Shown: positions 44,248 to 53,763, counted from the first letter of the stretch. The stretch: DNA of 64,000 nt from Arachidicoccus terrestris (GCF_020042345.1 NZ_CP083387.1:3658001-3722000); one strand, 5' to 3'. Program-made: numbers and translations. The notes: generated by a model not told the origin, from the letters alone.

Positions 44248-45264
44248 TTATTTTATAAAATCTTCAAACTTTTTTTTGCCTTTAAGAAAATACTGGATAA
44301 CGATGGATCCGTTATAAACCCCTGATAATGCCTTAGTGGCCTTCCTTTCAGTGTTGTTTGCTCCGTTTTTTATTATACACCATTTATAATAAGCCATATG
44401 TGCATTCCAGATGGCCTGAAACGATGTGAAATCTCCACCGATCAAGCATTTTATAGCGAATATACCATCTAATAGCAGCCTGGCGGGTATTTTCCACCAC
44501 TTTTCCTTTAGCGGTAGATTCCGGGAAAGCATCATCAGACTGTTTCTAAAGTTCAAAAAGGTTTTACGATGCCCTTTTGGCAGCGTCCCTCCTCCAACAT
44601 GATATACAACTGACTCTGTGCAACAGGCTATTTTATGGCCGGCATTTTGAACGCGCCAGCAAAAATCAATTTCTTCCTGATGTGCAAAGAATGCTCCATA
44701 AAGTCCTCCCAACTTTTTATAGATGGCTCCTTTTACAAATAATGAACAGCCAGAGGCCCAGAATATTTTTGTACTTGTATTGTATTGATTACGATCTTTT
44801 TCAAGTGTATCAAATAAACGCCCTCTCGCAAAAGGATAGCCTAATGCATCCATCCACCCCCCGGCGGCGCCAGCATACTCAAACTGATCTTTCTGGTTAA
44901 AAGATAGAACCTTCGGCTGGCAAACAGCGAGCTGTTTATCGGCTTCCATCAGTTCTATAACAGGATTGATCCAATTAGCAGACACTTCTACATCAGAATT
45001 AAGCAGCACAAAATACGCTTCGTTTCGCTTTAGAAGTGCTTGGTTGTATCCTTCTGCAAAACCGTAATTCTGCCCCAGCTTTTCTAATTCAACAGCCGGA
45101 TAATTAGCTTCTATAAAGGCAATTGAATCATCCGTTGAACCGTTATCGGCGACCACTACCTTATAATTTGGATAAGTAGACGCCAATACTGAGGGTAAGA
45201 ATTGCTCCAGAAATTTTCTGCCATTAAAATTGAGAATGACGATTGCTACTTGGGGATACTTCAT
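44248..45264 (-). CDS. Family 2 glycosyltransferase
   Basis: A 338-residue GT-A glycosyltransferase. VAIVILNFNGRKFLEQFLPS and VVADNGSTDDS are the nucleotide-sugar motifs. LLNSDVEVS carries the metal-binding acidic residues, and QEEIDFCWRVQNAGH is the acceptor-side ED/W-type motif. It resembles rhamnosyltransferase-like GT2 enzymes of surface polysaccharide synthesis. It starts 72 nt after the PorT-like gene on the same strand. Its own substrate is unknown; a dTDP-rhamnose gene (rfbD) lies about 7.6 kb away. Confidence 0.92.
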   Translation of the reverse strand: MKYPQVAIVILNFNGRKFLEQFLPSVLASTYPNYKVVVADNGSTDDSIAFIEANYPAVELEKLGQNYGFAEGYNQALLKRNEAYFVLLNSDVEVSANWINPVIELMEADKQLAVCQPKVLSFNQKDQFEYAGAAGGWMDALGYPFARGRLFDTLEKDRNQYNTSTKIFWASGCSLFVKGAIYKKLGGLYGAFFAHQEEIDFCWRVQNAGHKIACCTESVVYHVGGGTLPKGHRKTFLNFRNSLMMLSRNLPLKEKWWKIPARLLLDGIFAIKCLIGGDFTSFQAIWNAHMAYYKWCIIKNGANNTERKATKALSGVYNGSIVIQYFLKGKKKFEDFIK

Positions 45265-45336
45265 TTTATGAATTCTTTCGGCTACGAAGCTATCATTTTT
45301 GCATTAAAACTCGGGATTTACGCCGCAGAAGGCGTT

Positions 45337-46083
45337 TTATTGTTCAAAAGTGACGGAAAATACGAGCATTTGTGTGCGAAAGCGGTTCATTACATTAGAA
45401 TATGGATTTTCCGTATCCCGTACATGGCTATTGCCCAGTGTATTAGAGATTTTTATCTGTGGAGAAATTACAGTAAAGGGTAGGTAAAAATTAAAACCGA
45501 TACCTCCTTCATACCCCCAATCACTCTTTCTGAACAGGGGGGGCGGATTCTGGTCCAATTGCATGGCTTCCTTGTATTCACTGGCGTTGGCGGACAGGTT
45601 TATATCGTATTTCACGCCGCCAAACATAAATACCCTAAAATTACGGATCCTGTCAGAGTTCAATTTAAGTTGTAAAGGAACACTGAAAATATTAGCCGGG
45701 AGCTTAATGTTTTCAATCGGCTTCTTTTCCGGATGGGCCTCTAGATATTCATCTGTATAATAATAGGACAGATACTTGGATCCTCCCAAGATTAGCTTGG
45801 GTATAGTTCTGATTTCCAGTCTGTTGGAAATTCTTTTAGTCACCATAAATCCCAATGCCAATCCACTGCTGCTGTGTGGCTCTATTCTCGAAAAAATGGA
45901 TTGCTGTTCAAAAGCAGCAGCCCTTGTTGTCTGTAAGTTACTATTATTGTAGCCGATGCTGATCCCAAAATAAAACGGCAGCTGATCATGATTTTCACGG
46001 TTCAAACGTGGCTGAGCTGTAGTCAGTCCTGTGATCAGTAGCCCGGCAATAATACTTCCGAGATATTTGGGTCTTAAAATCAT
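45337..46083 (-). CDS. PorT-like outer membrane beta-barrel protein
   Basis: A 248-residue protein with a signal peptide (MILRPKYLGSIIAGLLITGLTTA). It has the strand pattern of the PorT family: FYFGISIGYNNSNLQ, SSSGLALGFMVTKRISNRLE, IFSVPLQLKLNSDRIRNFR, and the late GYEGGIGFNFYLPFTVISPQ. PorT was named in the type IX secretion system of Porphyromonas. In other Bacteroidota many PF13568 barrels are annotated as PorT without evidence of that role, so the link to secretion is tentative. It is the first gene of a possible operon with the GT2 gene. Confidence 0.78.
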   Translation of the reverse strand: MILRPKYLGSIIAGLLITGLTTAQPRLNRENHDQLPFYFGISIGYNNSNLQTTRAAAFEQQSIFSRIEPHSSSGLALGFMVTKRISNRLEIRTIPKLILGGSKYLSYYYTDEYLEAHPEKKPIENIKLPANIFSVPLQLKLNSDRIRNFRVFMFGGVKYDINLSANASEYKEAMQLDQNPPPLFRKSDWGYEGGIGFNFYLPFTVISPQIKISNTLGNSHVRDTENPYSNVMNRFRTQMLVFSVTFEQ

Positions 46084-46183
46084 GATAATGACGAAATTAA
46101 TAAAAATTAGGGCAAATATCTTTAAAAAACGCTACTCTCATTAATAAATTATATCTTCTAACTTTAAAGTAGTTTTGAAATTG

Positions 46184-46191
46184 TAGTTTTG
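46184..46191 (+). promoter_or_regulatory. mgtE promoter -7 element (TAGTTTTG, duplicated)
   Basis: TAGTTTTG occurs at 46170-46177 and again at 46184-46191 with a 14-nt period. The second lies 15 nt upstream of the mgtE ATG and overlaps a TTG that would otherwise extend the frame. Confidence 0.5.
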
Positions 46192-46206
46192 CAAAAATTT
46201 TGGCCG

Positions 46207-47637
46207 ATGAGTGAAGAATTAGAACAAAACCTGATCGACGCACAGTTTGAGCTGTTGCTTCACGATAAAGATGCCGCTAAACTCCAGGATTTTTTGAATG
46301 AACAAGGAATTAGCGACGTTGTGGCCTTAATTGACCGGTATCCTGATAATGAAGCAGCTATCATAGCTAATATGGCTGTGCACAGAGCGTCCAGAGTGTT
46401 TAAATTACTGGATATCTCCACCCAGAAATCTGTAATAAAGGAACTCCCTCCCTTTAAAACAGCAGAATTGCTAAATCAGCTCTCCCCGGATGACCGTACA
46501 GACTTTTTAGAAGAATTACCTAAAAGCGCCCTCAGAGATCTGATAAAGTTGCTTAACCCGGAGGAAGTAAAGATTACGCTCAGAATGCTGGGCTACCCCG
46601 AAGATAGTGTCGGGCGTCTAATGACACCTGACTATATCTATGTTTACGAGACGGATACCGTGGCCGAGGCTTTTAGGATTATCCGAAAAAACGGAAAGAA
46701 CTCAGAAACCATCGATGTAATTTATGTGATCAACAAGAAGGGAGAACTGGTGGATGATTTCAGGATCAGGGATTTAATTCTAGCTTCGTCTGATATGAAA
46801 ATCAGCGAGTTAATGGATGGTAGGATTATCGCGTTGAATGTTACAGATGATCAGGAAAAGGCTGGGCATATTTTCCGAATGAATAACAGAGTCGCCTTGC
46901 CGGTCGTGGATGATAACAATATTCTGCTAGGTATTGTCACTATCGATGATATCCTTTGGGTGACCAATGAAGAGTATAGCGAGGACATGCAGAAAATGGG
47001 GGGTACTGAAGCGTTGGATGAACCATACCTGGATACGCCTTTTTTTAAATTAATCCGAAAAAGGGCGCCTTGGCTGATTATACTGTTTCTTAGTGAGATG
47101 CTGACAACAACTGCCATGACGCATTATTCAGAGGAAATCCAGCAGGCAACGGTATTGGCATTATTTATTCCTTTGATTATGTCTAGTGGAGGGAATAGCG
47201 GTTCTCAGGCATCCACACTGATTATTCAGGCGATGGCAGTTGGAGAGGTCACTATTAAGGATTGGTGGCGTATCATGCGTAGGGAAATCTTAAGCGGCTT
47301 AACCCTGGGGCTTATATTAGGGATAATTGGGTTTTGTAGAATATCCCTGTGGGAACTATTCCATAATCTTGGATTCATGGATTTTTCCTATGGTGATCAT
47401 TGGCTGTTGATTGCCTTTACCGTAGGATTTGCCTTGGTCGGGATTATTCTATGGGGATCTTTAACCGGGTCCATGCTTCCGATTCTATTGAAACGTCTGG
47501 GTGCTGACCCTGCGGCTTCTTCTGCGCCGTTTGTGGCCACATTGGTGGACGTAACAGGTATTATTATTTATTTTGCGACGGCTTATTTTGTTATGGGGCA
47601 GCTCATCCAGAGTGGTGCACTGAATATGACTCCGTGA
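46207..47637 (+). CDS. mgtE: Magnesium transporter MgtE
   Basis: A 476-residue Mg2+ channel/transporter. The N-domain (about 1-130) contains LPPFKTAELLNQLSPDDRTD. The paired CBS domains (about 130-260) begin at VGRLMTPDYIYVYETDTVAE and gate the channel by binding Mg2+. Five transmembrane helices follow, with SSGGNSGSQASTLIIQAMAV and DPAASSAPFVATLVDVTGI, the conserved pore motifs. ATG 46207 was chosen over an upstream TTG that lies in the promoter. No M-box riboswitch is visible in the short upstream region. Confidence 0.95.
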   Translation: MSEELEQNLIDAQFELLLHDKDAAKLQDFLNEQGISDVVALIDRYPDNEAAIIANMAVHRASRVFKLLDISTQKSVIKELPPFKTAELLNQLSPDDRTDFLEELPKSALRDLIKLLNPEEVKITLRMLGYPEDSVGRLMTPDYIYVYETDTVAEAFRIIRKNGKNSETIDVIYVINKKGELVDDFRIRDLILASSDMKISELMDGRIIALNVTDDQEKAGHIFRMNNRVALPVVDDNNILLGIVTIDDILWVTNEEYSEDMQKMGGTEALDEPYLDTPFFKLIRKRAPWLIILFLSEMLTTTAMTHYSEEIQQATVLALFIPLIMSSGGNSGSQASTLIIQAMAVGEVTIKDWWRIMRREILSGLTLGLILGIIGFCRISLWELFHNLGFMDFSYGDHWLLIAFTVGFALVGIILWGSLTGSMLPILLKRLGADPAASSAPFVATLVDVTGIIIYFATAYFVMGQLIQSGALNMTP

Positions 47638-47658
47638 TGTAGAAATAAGAAAAACTTT

Positions 47659-47690
47659 TTTGGGATTTCACATTGAAACCTATATTTTTG
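47659..47690 (+). promoter_or_regulatory. tRNA-Arg promoter
   Basis: TTTG (47659-47662), 20 nt, TATTTTTG (47683-47690), 12 nt before the mature tRNA 5' end. Both elements are perfect. Confidence 0.8.
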
Positions 47691-47702
47691 CAGCCGTTAA
47701 AT

Positions 47703-47776
47703 GGCTCGGTAGCTCAGCTGGATAGAGCAACTGCCTTCTAAGCAGTAGGCCATTGGTTCGAATCCAATCCGGGTCA
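47703..47776 (+). tRNA. tRNA-Arg (anticodon TCT)
   Basis: A 74-nt tRNA. The acceptor GGCTCGG pairs with CCGGGTC (two wobbles). The D-arm is AGCTCAGCTGGATAGAGC, the anticodon loop CTTCTAA gives TCT, and the T-arm is TTGGTTCGAATCCAA. CCA is not encoded. Confidence 0.96.
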
Positions 47777-47783
47777 CTTCATA

Positions 47784-47818
47784 AGAGACAATTACTTTAA
47801 TGTAGTTGTCTCTTTTTA
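47784..47818 (+). terminator. tRNA-Arg terminator
   Basis: AGAGACAATTAC pairs with GTAGTTGTCTCT (one mismatch) and runs into five T just downstream of the tRNA. Confidence 0.8.
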
Positions 47819-47873
47819 ATTCTCGAGGATTTGGGAACAGTATCATTTATCAGCCGTCCCTTGCAGTAGATTG

Positions 47874-48407
47874 CTATTGAACGATTTTAATTGTGATCGC
47901 TTTTCCATTAGCCACTCCGCTGATCAGTTCACTATTATATTGGATGGTATAGGTCCCTGCTTTTTCTATTTTATAGCCTTTTTTAAGGTTGAAATTAACG
48001 GATTCACTTTGCCCTGGAGCAACAGCATGATAGGTCGCAGCAGGAGGTGGCATCACACGTTTAGCCATCGGCCCCAGATATTGGGCTTCATTCCCCTCGC
48101 TGTCTTTAACGATCAGGAATTTACTGAGAAAGCCTTCAAAAGGAGTATGATAGGTTGTAAACTTTAAAGTATCTTTGGTCGGATTGGTTACGGTAAACTT
48201 AATGATCAAACTGTCTCTAAGGTTAGGTGCCATAGTCCTACAATCCAGTGTCGCATAAAGGGAAGTATCTACAATTACAGCATTTTCTACAGCAGTTTCT
48301 GCCAGAGAATCTGAGTTAGATGACTGGGTATTGTCTGCTTGCTGACATTGTATTGCAGTTATGGCTACTGTTAAGCTCAGCACCACCGGGACGATCTTTT
48401 TAATCAT
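47874..48407 (-). CDS. Secreted protein resembling the M35 metallopeptidase N-terminal domain
   Basis: A 177-residue protein with a lipoprotein-like signal (Cys at residue 21, in a non-canonical AIQC lipobox). The mature part has an Ig-like beta pattern: IIKFTVTNPTKDTLKFTTYH, TPFEGFLSKFLIVKDSEGNE, YLGPMAKRVMPP, APGQSESVNFNLKKGYKIEK, GTYTIQY. This strongly recalls the N-terminal non-catalytic domain of deuterolysin-type (M35) metallopeptidases, but no HExxH catalytic part is present. The function is not known; it could be an inhibitor, a binding domain or a remnant. It is on the minus strand after the tRNA-Arg terminator. Confidence 0.7.
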   Translation of the reverse strand: MIKKIVPVVLSLTVAITAIQCQQADNTQSSNSDSLAETAVENAVIVDTSLYATLDCRTMAPNLRDSLIIKFTVTNPTKDTLKFTTYHTPFEGFLSKFLIVKDSEGNEAQYLGPMAKRVMPPPAATYHAVAPGQSESVNFNLKKGYKIEKAGTYTIQYNSELISGVANGKAITIKIVQ

Positions 48408-48832
48408 AATGACGTTGTTTTATTTAGGACAAAAATAGTCAATTGCTTCATAACCAACGGAATATTTAACTTATTTAATATACGTGATTTTTACTAACTT
48501 AGTTGAAGATTTGTCTGATACAAGTTCCGTGAAGAGAATCCAGGCCCTTATCTATAGATATTTAAAGATGAATGAAAAGGGCATGTTTTGTGGCTGTATT
48601 GGCAAACTGATGTTTTTGTTTTGCAGTTTGTCTCATTGATTACTAAGTTAGGGGCCCATAGTATACGTGAATTGGCATCAGAAATTATATATATTAGAAC
48701 AATGAATCCGAAAAAGACCACAGTATGCTCCTTTATATTTGCAGCTATGTCTGCCTAACCTATAATGTTAAAAGGTAAGGCTTCGCTTGCACTTTGTTTC
48801 AACTTTACTATCATTCAAAACTTGATTCCGTT
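48408..48832. other. 425-nt gap upstream of the GT39 gene
   Basis: AT-rich, with no convincing gene. A TATATTTG -7 element (48734-48741, plus) may belong to the GT39 gene. Short ORFs at about 48572 and 48702 are too small and unsupported to call. Confidence 0.45.
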
Positions 48833-50383
48833 ATGAGAAAAAATGCCTCCTTATCCCGGTTTATTTATTTTCTCGTTATACTAAAAATTCTTATCCCCTA
48901 TCTCTTACAGAGTCATTATTATGAACCGCATAGAGATGAATTACTATACCTGGCAGAAGGTCATCATCTGGCGTGGGGATTTATGGAAGTGCCGCCTGTA
49001 TTGTCCATATTCGCGTTTTTGACAAATCTCTTTGGCGGTAGCATATTTTGGATAAAACTTTGGCCATCATTATTCGGCGCAGCAACGTTTTTAGTCGCAG
49101 GTAAGATCGTTCAGTCTTTAGGAGGTGGAAAATTTGCTATTTTCCTTCTTTTCTTGCCTTTTATTTTTGGGGTTTATCTCCGGTTATTTTTTCTTTTTCA
49201 ACCCAATACACCGGAGGTTTTTTTTGTAACGCTGATGTTCTATAGCTTGATCCGTTTCAGTCAAGTCAAAAAAAATAAGTGGCTGTACGTATTTGGCATT
49301 AGTGTTGGACTGGGAATGATGAGCAAATACTCGGTGGGTGTTTTTACCCTCAGCGCTGTTATTGGACTTCTCTTAACCCCGCATAGGAGCATTTTTCTAA
49401 ATCGTCACTTTTGGATCGCCTCGCTGATTTCTCTGCTTATTGTTTTTCCCAATATTATTTGGCAGTTTACCCATGGATTGCCCATTGTACATCACATGGA
49501 GTTGCTAAACAAATATCAATTGCAGTATGTCAAACCATCGGGTTTTTTAATGGATCAGCTCCTGATGAATCTTCCTTGTTTATATATCTGGATTGTGGGG
49601 CTTGCTTATGTTTTATTCAGCAGGGAGGGGAAAAAATATCGTTTTGCCGGGTTCGCGTTTTTATTTGTTTTAATCATATTATTAATATTACACGGAAAGA
49701 ATTATTACACACTGGGTGCTTTTCCTATGTTGTTCGCATTTGGCGCCTATGCGATTGAACAATTGACGCTAAAGCGTTACAGGATGAGCCGATATATCAT
49801 GGTGGCGTTTTCTGTGATTATTGGGGTTATTTTAATACCTATAATGCTACCTGTCTGGAAGCCGTCTAAACTCGCCACTTATTATCAAAGAGTCGATGCT
49901 GGAAAAGCGGGGGTATTGCGTTGGGAAGATCTGCAAAATCATCCTTTGCCACAAGACTTTGCAGATATGCTCGGCTGGAAGGAGATGGCCGGGAAAGTAT
50001 CCAGGGCGTATAATCTATTGGATACAGAAGAAAAAAGCAGTACCATTCTTTTTTGCGATAATTATGGTCAGGCTGGTGCAGTGGATTATTACAGAAAGCA
50101 GTTTCATTTGCCCGAGCCGCTAAGTGATAATGCCAGTTTTTTAAATTGGATACCCGATAGCCTGGCGTTTAATCTGGAAAATGTTGTACTCGTCACTGAC
50201 GATAAGGGAGAAATGGATCATCCGTTTGTTTTGGAATGTAAACAGGCTATTTTGGTGGATAGTATTACAAATCCTTATGCAAAAGAGCGTGGCAGCCTTA
50301 TTATTTTGTTTAAAGGTATCAATGATAATTTTAAAAAGATGGTGAAAGGTAAAATTGAAAAGGACAAATCTATATTTAAGTAG
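48833..50383 (+). CDS. GT39/ArnT-like membrane glycosyltransferase
   Basis: A 516-residue polytopic protein with about ten transmembrane helices in the first 350 residues and a soluble C-terminal periplasmic domain. The loop after the first helix, EPHRDELLYLAEGHHLAWG, carries the acidic catalytic motif of the PMT/ArnT superfamily. These enzymes transfer a sugar from a polyprenyl-phosphate donor. The acceptor is unknown. ATG 48833 was preferred to an earlier TTG that sits in promoter-like sequence. It is convergent with the dehydrogenase gene. Confidence 0.88.
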   Translation: MRKNASLSRFIYFLVILKILIPYLLQSHYYEPHRDELLYLAEGHHLAWGFMEVPPVLSIFAFLTNLFGGSIFWIKLWPSLFGAATFLVAGKIVQSLGGGKFAIFLLFLPFIFGVYLRLFFLFQPNTPEVFFVTLMFYSLIRFSQVKKNKWLYVFGISVGLGMMSKYSVGVFTLSAVIGLLLTPHRSIFLNRHFWIASLISLLIVFPNIIWQFTHGLPIVHHMELLNKYQLQYVKPSGFLMDQLLMNLPCLYIWIVGLAYVLFSREGKKYRFAGFAFLFVLIILLILHGKNYYTLGAFPMLFAFGAYAIEQLTLKRYRMSRYIMVAFSVIIGVILIPIMLPVWKPSKLATYYQRVDAGKAGVLRWEDLQNHPLPQDFADMLGWKEMAGKVSRAYNLLDTEEKSSTILFCDNYGQAGAVDYYRKQFHLPEPLSDNASFLNWIPDSLAFNLENVVLVTDDKGEMDHPFVLECKQAILVDSITNPYAKERGSLIILFKGINDNFKKMVKGKIEKDKSIFK

Positions 50384-50468
50384 TGCCGGAGATATCTTTG
50401 ACAGATCATTGTGGAAATAAATCCGGCGTGTCTTTGATTTATGGCTATTTGGAAATACGCGGATTCTA

Positions 50469-51431
50469 TTAAATGACCTCCGGATTTGCAATGTTGGTGG
50501 GGGTATTTTTAATGAAATTAATGACATTCTCAAAGGCTTTGGCGAAATACAACTCGTAACTGTTTTTCTCAACATACCCGATATGAGGTGTACATATAAC
50601 ATTCTCCATCTTAAGGAGAGGATAATCTTTATTGTAAATTGGCTCTGCTTCATAGACATCGACGCCCACGTTGATCTTTTTTCCACTGGCAAGTATTTTG
50701 GACAGGGCGTTGGTTTCGATAAGTTCTGCTCTTGAAGTATTAATAAATGCTGCATTTTCTTTCATTTCCATCAAGTCCAGTTCTGTGACAACGCCTCGTG
50801 TGCTTTCGTTCAACCGCAAGTGCAAGGTTAGGATGTCAGCGGTCCTGAAAAAAGCCAATTTTGACTCCGCCTGCTCGAAACCGTCTTCTACTGCTTTAAG
50901 CCTTGAAGCCTGGCTACCCCAGACCAAAACGCGGGCGCCGAATGCCTTGGCATACTGTGCTATTGTTTTACCTATTTTCCCATATCCCCAGATACCTATC
51001 GTTTGCCCGTAGATTCGACCACCAATATTGGTTTGCCACTGACCCTCTTTCATGCCTTGAATGGCTTGCGGGATCTTTCTGACCGTATTCATAATGAGTG
51101 CCCAGGTGAGCTCTGCTGGTGCAACAGGGGACCCAATCCCTTCTGCTACGGCAACACCGTACTGGGTACAATCGGCCAGGTTAATGTGGTTAGATATTTT
51201 TCCTGTTTGGCTGATCAACTTGAGCTTGGGCAGCAGCGAAAGCAAGTCCGCATTTATTGGCGTCCTTTCCCGGGTTAACACGATAATCTCCGCGTCTTTG
51301 AGCAATGTAGATAATTTGATGGGATCCTTTTCGGACTGATGCAGGACCTTTACATTCTGCCCCGTTAGCATTTCGAAGCAATTAAGGGCCTCTATAATAT
51401 TTTGATAATCGTCTAATATAGTGATGTTCAT
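50469..51431 (-). CDS. D-2-hydroxyacid dehydrogenase family protein
   Basis: A 320-residue NAD-dependent dehydrogenase of the phosphoglycerate dehydrogenase/D-lactate class. The Rossmann motif is GIWGYGKIGKTIAQYAKAFG. The catalytic set is the Arg in INTSRAELI, the Glu in GVDVYEAEP and the His in CTPHIGY. The N-terminal substrate domain lacks the C-terminal ACT domain found in some SerA proteins, so serine synthesis is not certain. Substrate unknown. It ends convergently with the GT39 gene. Confidence 0.92.
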   Translation of the reverse strand: MNITILDDYQNIIEALNCFEMLTGQNVKVLHQSEKDPIKLSTLLKDAEIIVLTRERTPINADLLSLLPKLKLISQTGKISNHINLADCTQYGVAVAEGIGSPVAPAELTWALIMNTVRKIPQAIQGMKEGQWQTNIGGRIYGQTIGIWGYGKIGKTIAQYAKAFGARVLVWGSQASRLKAVEDGFEQAESKLAFFRTADILTLHLRLNESTRGVVTELDLMEMKENAAFINTSRAELIETNALSKILASGKKINVGVDVYEAEPIYNKDYPLLKMENVICTPHIGYVEKNSYELYFAKAFENVINFIKNTPTNIANPEVI

Positions 51432-51661
51432 GTTATAAACGTGATTATAGATAAAACGAGGTATTTCTATAATTACAAATGTACATGGAAAAGTGGAGCG
51501 GATATCATTCTAAATATATAACGATTCTATATTGAGGGCCGGCTAGGCGTGTTGCTGCAGACTAAACAATGATTTTCCCGCATTACGGAGCATTGAGCTG
51601 AAAAATAATCTGATTGGATACGTCAGAAGGATTTTAACCCTCAATATCCTTCGTTTTAGTT

Positions 51662-51669
51662 TATTTTTG
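51662..51669 (+). promoter_or_regulatory. -7 element (TATTTTTG) of the DegT-rfbD operon
   Basis: A perfect TAnnTTTG 20 nt upstream of the ATG at 51690. Confidence 0.55.
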
Positions 51670-51689
51670 CGCAATAAACATAATATTTT

Positions 51690-52817
51690 ATGCGTCCTAT
51701 ACAAATGGTCGATTTAAAGACCCAATATCATAGATTAAAGCCCCAAATCGATAAAGCCGTTATAGAGGTACTGGAAAGTGCAGCTTTTATTGGTGGCCAA
51801 CCTATAGCAGAATTCTCAAGTAAATTAGCTAATTATTTGAATGTGAAGCATGTTATACCCTGCGCCAACGGTACAGATGCCTTACAGATTGCCCTAATGG
51901 CTCTTGACCTGCAACCGGGTGATGAAGTTATTACGCCGTCATTTACTTTTATTGCTACAACGGAAGTGGTTGCATTATTGAAGATAAAACCGGTTTTTGT
52001 TGACGTTGACAGAGATACCTTCTGTATGGATATCGATTCTGTTAAAAAGGCGATCACACCCAGAACCAAAGCAATTGTGCCTGTACATTTGTATGGTCAG
52101 GCGGCGGACATGGAGGCTTTAATGGAGCTTGCGAACGCACATAACATCACAGTGATTGAAGATAATGCCCAGGCGATCGGATGTGATTATACGTTTAATG
52201 ATGGTCGTGTTAAGAAGGCTGGCACTATCGGCCATATAGGAACCACCTCATTTTTCCCTTCCAAGAATCTGGGCGCCTATGGAGACGGGGGCGCTATTTT
52301 TACGGATAATGATGCATTGGCTAATAAGATGCGCATTATAGCTTCACATGGCTCATCCAAAAGGTACTATCATGAAACGGTAGGAGTGAACTCCCGACTG
52401 GATACTATCCAGGCGGCCATTCTAGGTATCAAGCTGCCGCATTTGGATGAATATATTGATGCCCGTAATAAAGCCGCAGCATTTTACGATAAGGCATTTG
52501 CGGGACACCCGAAGATCAAGACACCCGGCAGGAGCAAAAAATCCAATCATGTTTTTCATCAATATACATTGGTCTTAGAGGATGTGGACCGGAACGGTCT
52601 GCAGGCGTATTTGTCAGAAAACCAGATTCCTGCTATGATTTACTATCCGGTACCGGGACATCGTCAGGAAATGTTCGCGGCGTTTAAGACTGAATATGAT
52701 CTGCCGGTAACAGATTACCTGACGACCAGAGTCATATCCCTGCCTATTCATACCGAGCTTGATGAGGAGCAGCTGGCACACATTACCAAACATGTTCTGG
52801 AATTCTGTAACAGATAA
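51690..52817 (+). CDS. DegT/DnrJ/EryC1/StrS sugar aminotransferase
   Basis: A 375-residue PLP enzyme that aminates keto-sugars bound to a nucleotide. PCANGTDALQIALMAL forms the PLP phosphate cup, EDNAQAIGC supplies the ring-contacting Asp, and the PLP lysine is in FFPSKNLGAYGDGG. It starts in the usual form (MVDLKTQYHRLKPQID). It lies 14 nt upstream of rfbD and is presumably cotranscribed for sugar-nucleotide synthesis. The sugar is not determined. Confidence 0.93.
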   Translation: MRPIQMVDLKTQYHRLKPQIDKAVIEVLESAAFIGGQPIAEFSSKLANYLNVKHVIPCANGTDALQIALMALDLQPGDEVITPSFTFIATTEVVALLKIKPVFVDVDRDTFCMDIDSVKKAITPRTKAIVPVHLYGQAADMEALMELANAHNITVIEDNAQAIGCDYTFNDGRVKKAGTIGHIGTTSFFPSKNLGAYGDGGAIFTDNDALANKMRIIASHGSSKRYYHETVGVNSRLDTIQAAILGIKLPHLDEYIDARNKAAAFYDKAFAGHPKIKTPGRSKKSNHVFHQYTLVLEDVDRNGLQAYLSENQIPAMIYYPVPGHRQEMFAAFKTEYDLPVTDYLTTRVISLPIHTELDEEQLAHITKHVLEFCNR

Positions 52818-52831
52818 ACTTTATAATTATT

Positions 52832-53701
52832 TTGAGTGCATTACCAACAATAATCGTCACAGGGAAAAATGGTCAGTTAGGCAGTGAGCTGCTGGCCCTT
52901 CATATGTCCTATCCCGGGTATAGGTTTGTTTTCCTGGATAGAAATCAATTAGATTTTGCGTCACTGAAGGAGCTGAAAGCCTTGTTTGAAACATATCGGC
53001 CCGACTTTTTTATCAATGCCGCTGCGTATACGGCGGTTGATAAAGCAGAAACTGATAAGAAGTTGGCGATGGAGGTAAATGGAGAAGCTGTTGGCAAAAT
53101 TGCAAAGGCCTGCTATGAGAATGGCACCAGGTTGATCCATATTTCTACTGATTATGTTTTTGATGGACAGGCCAAGAGCCCTTATCAGCCCGACCATTGT
53201 ACTTCTCCCGTTAATTTCTACGGAGAAAGCAAACTAAAAGGGGAGCAGCTGGCAATGGCGGGTAATAAGGCAACCATTATAATCCGGACTGCCTGGGTTT
53301 ACAGTGCCTACGGACATAATTTTGTCAAAACCATGCTCCGTTTGATGAGTGAACGCCCGTCAATAGGGGTTGTAAGTGATCAATTTGGAGCGCCTACCTA
53401 TGCCAGAGATCTTGCAGTTGCTATCATGACGATTATAGAACAAGGTGCTCAGCGCACGGGTATTTACCATTTTAGCAATGCAGGTAAGATTTCCTGGTAT
53501 GATTTTGCCTGCGCGATCAGAGACAAAACGGGACTGAGCTGCCAGATTAACCCTATTACAACGGCGGATTTTCCGACACCTGCAAAAAGGCCGGCTTATT
53601 CTGTTTTAGATACGAGTAGCTTGAATAGGGATTATGGGGTTCAGCCCAGGGGCTGGCAGGATGCTTTACAGGAATGTTTAGGCTATTTGCAACGTATTTA
53701 G
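52832..53701 (+). CDS. rfbD: dTDP-4-dehydrorhamnose reductase
   Basis: The last enzyme of dTDP-L-rhamnose synthesis (RmlD), a 289-residue SDR protein. It has the NADPH loop GKNGQLGSEL, the STDYVFDG motif and the catalytic Tyr/Lys in NFYGESKLKGE. The start is a TTG at 52832, 14 nt after the DegT gene; no ATG precedes the conserved core, so the TTG appears real. rfbA, rfbB and rfbC are not in the window. A hairpin terminator follows. Confidence 0.93.
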   Translation: MSALPTIIVTGKNGQLGSELLALHMSYPGYRFVFLDRNQLDFASLKELKALFETYRPDFFINAAAYTAVDKAETDKKLAMEVNGEAVGKIAKACYENGTRLIHISTDYVFDGQAKSPYQPDHCTSPVNFYGESKLKGEQLAMAGNKATIIIRTAWVYSAYGHNFVKTMLRLMSERPSIGVVSDQFGAPTYARDLAVAIMTIIEQGAQRTGIYHFSNAGKISWYDFACAIRDKTGLSCQINPITTADFPTPAKRPAYSVLDTSSLNRDYGVQPRGWQDALQECLGYLQRI

Positions 53702-53717
53702 GTGAATGGCGAATAAA

Positions 53718-53763
53718 AATAAGGCAATCAGGATTGTTGATGACAAAAACTGATTGCCTTATT
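53718..53763. terminator. Bidirectional terminator between rfbD and tex
   Basis: AATAAGGCAATCAG (53718-53731) pairs perfectly with CTGATTGCCTTATT (53750-53763), with an A-rich upstream flank and TTA downstream. Confidence 0.8.

Noticed and set aside
48702-48758. An 18-codon signal-peptide-like ORF upstream of the GT39 gene
   Set aside because: It is very short and contains a TATATTTG promoter-like element near its end; nothing downstream continues it.
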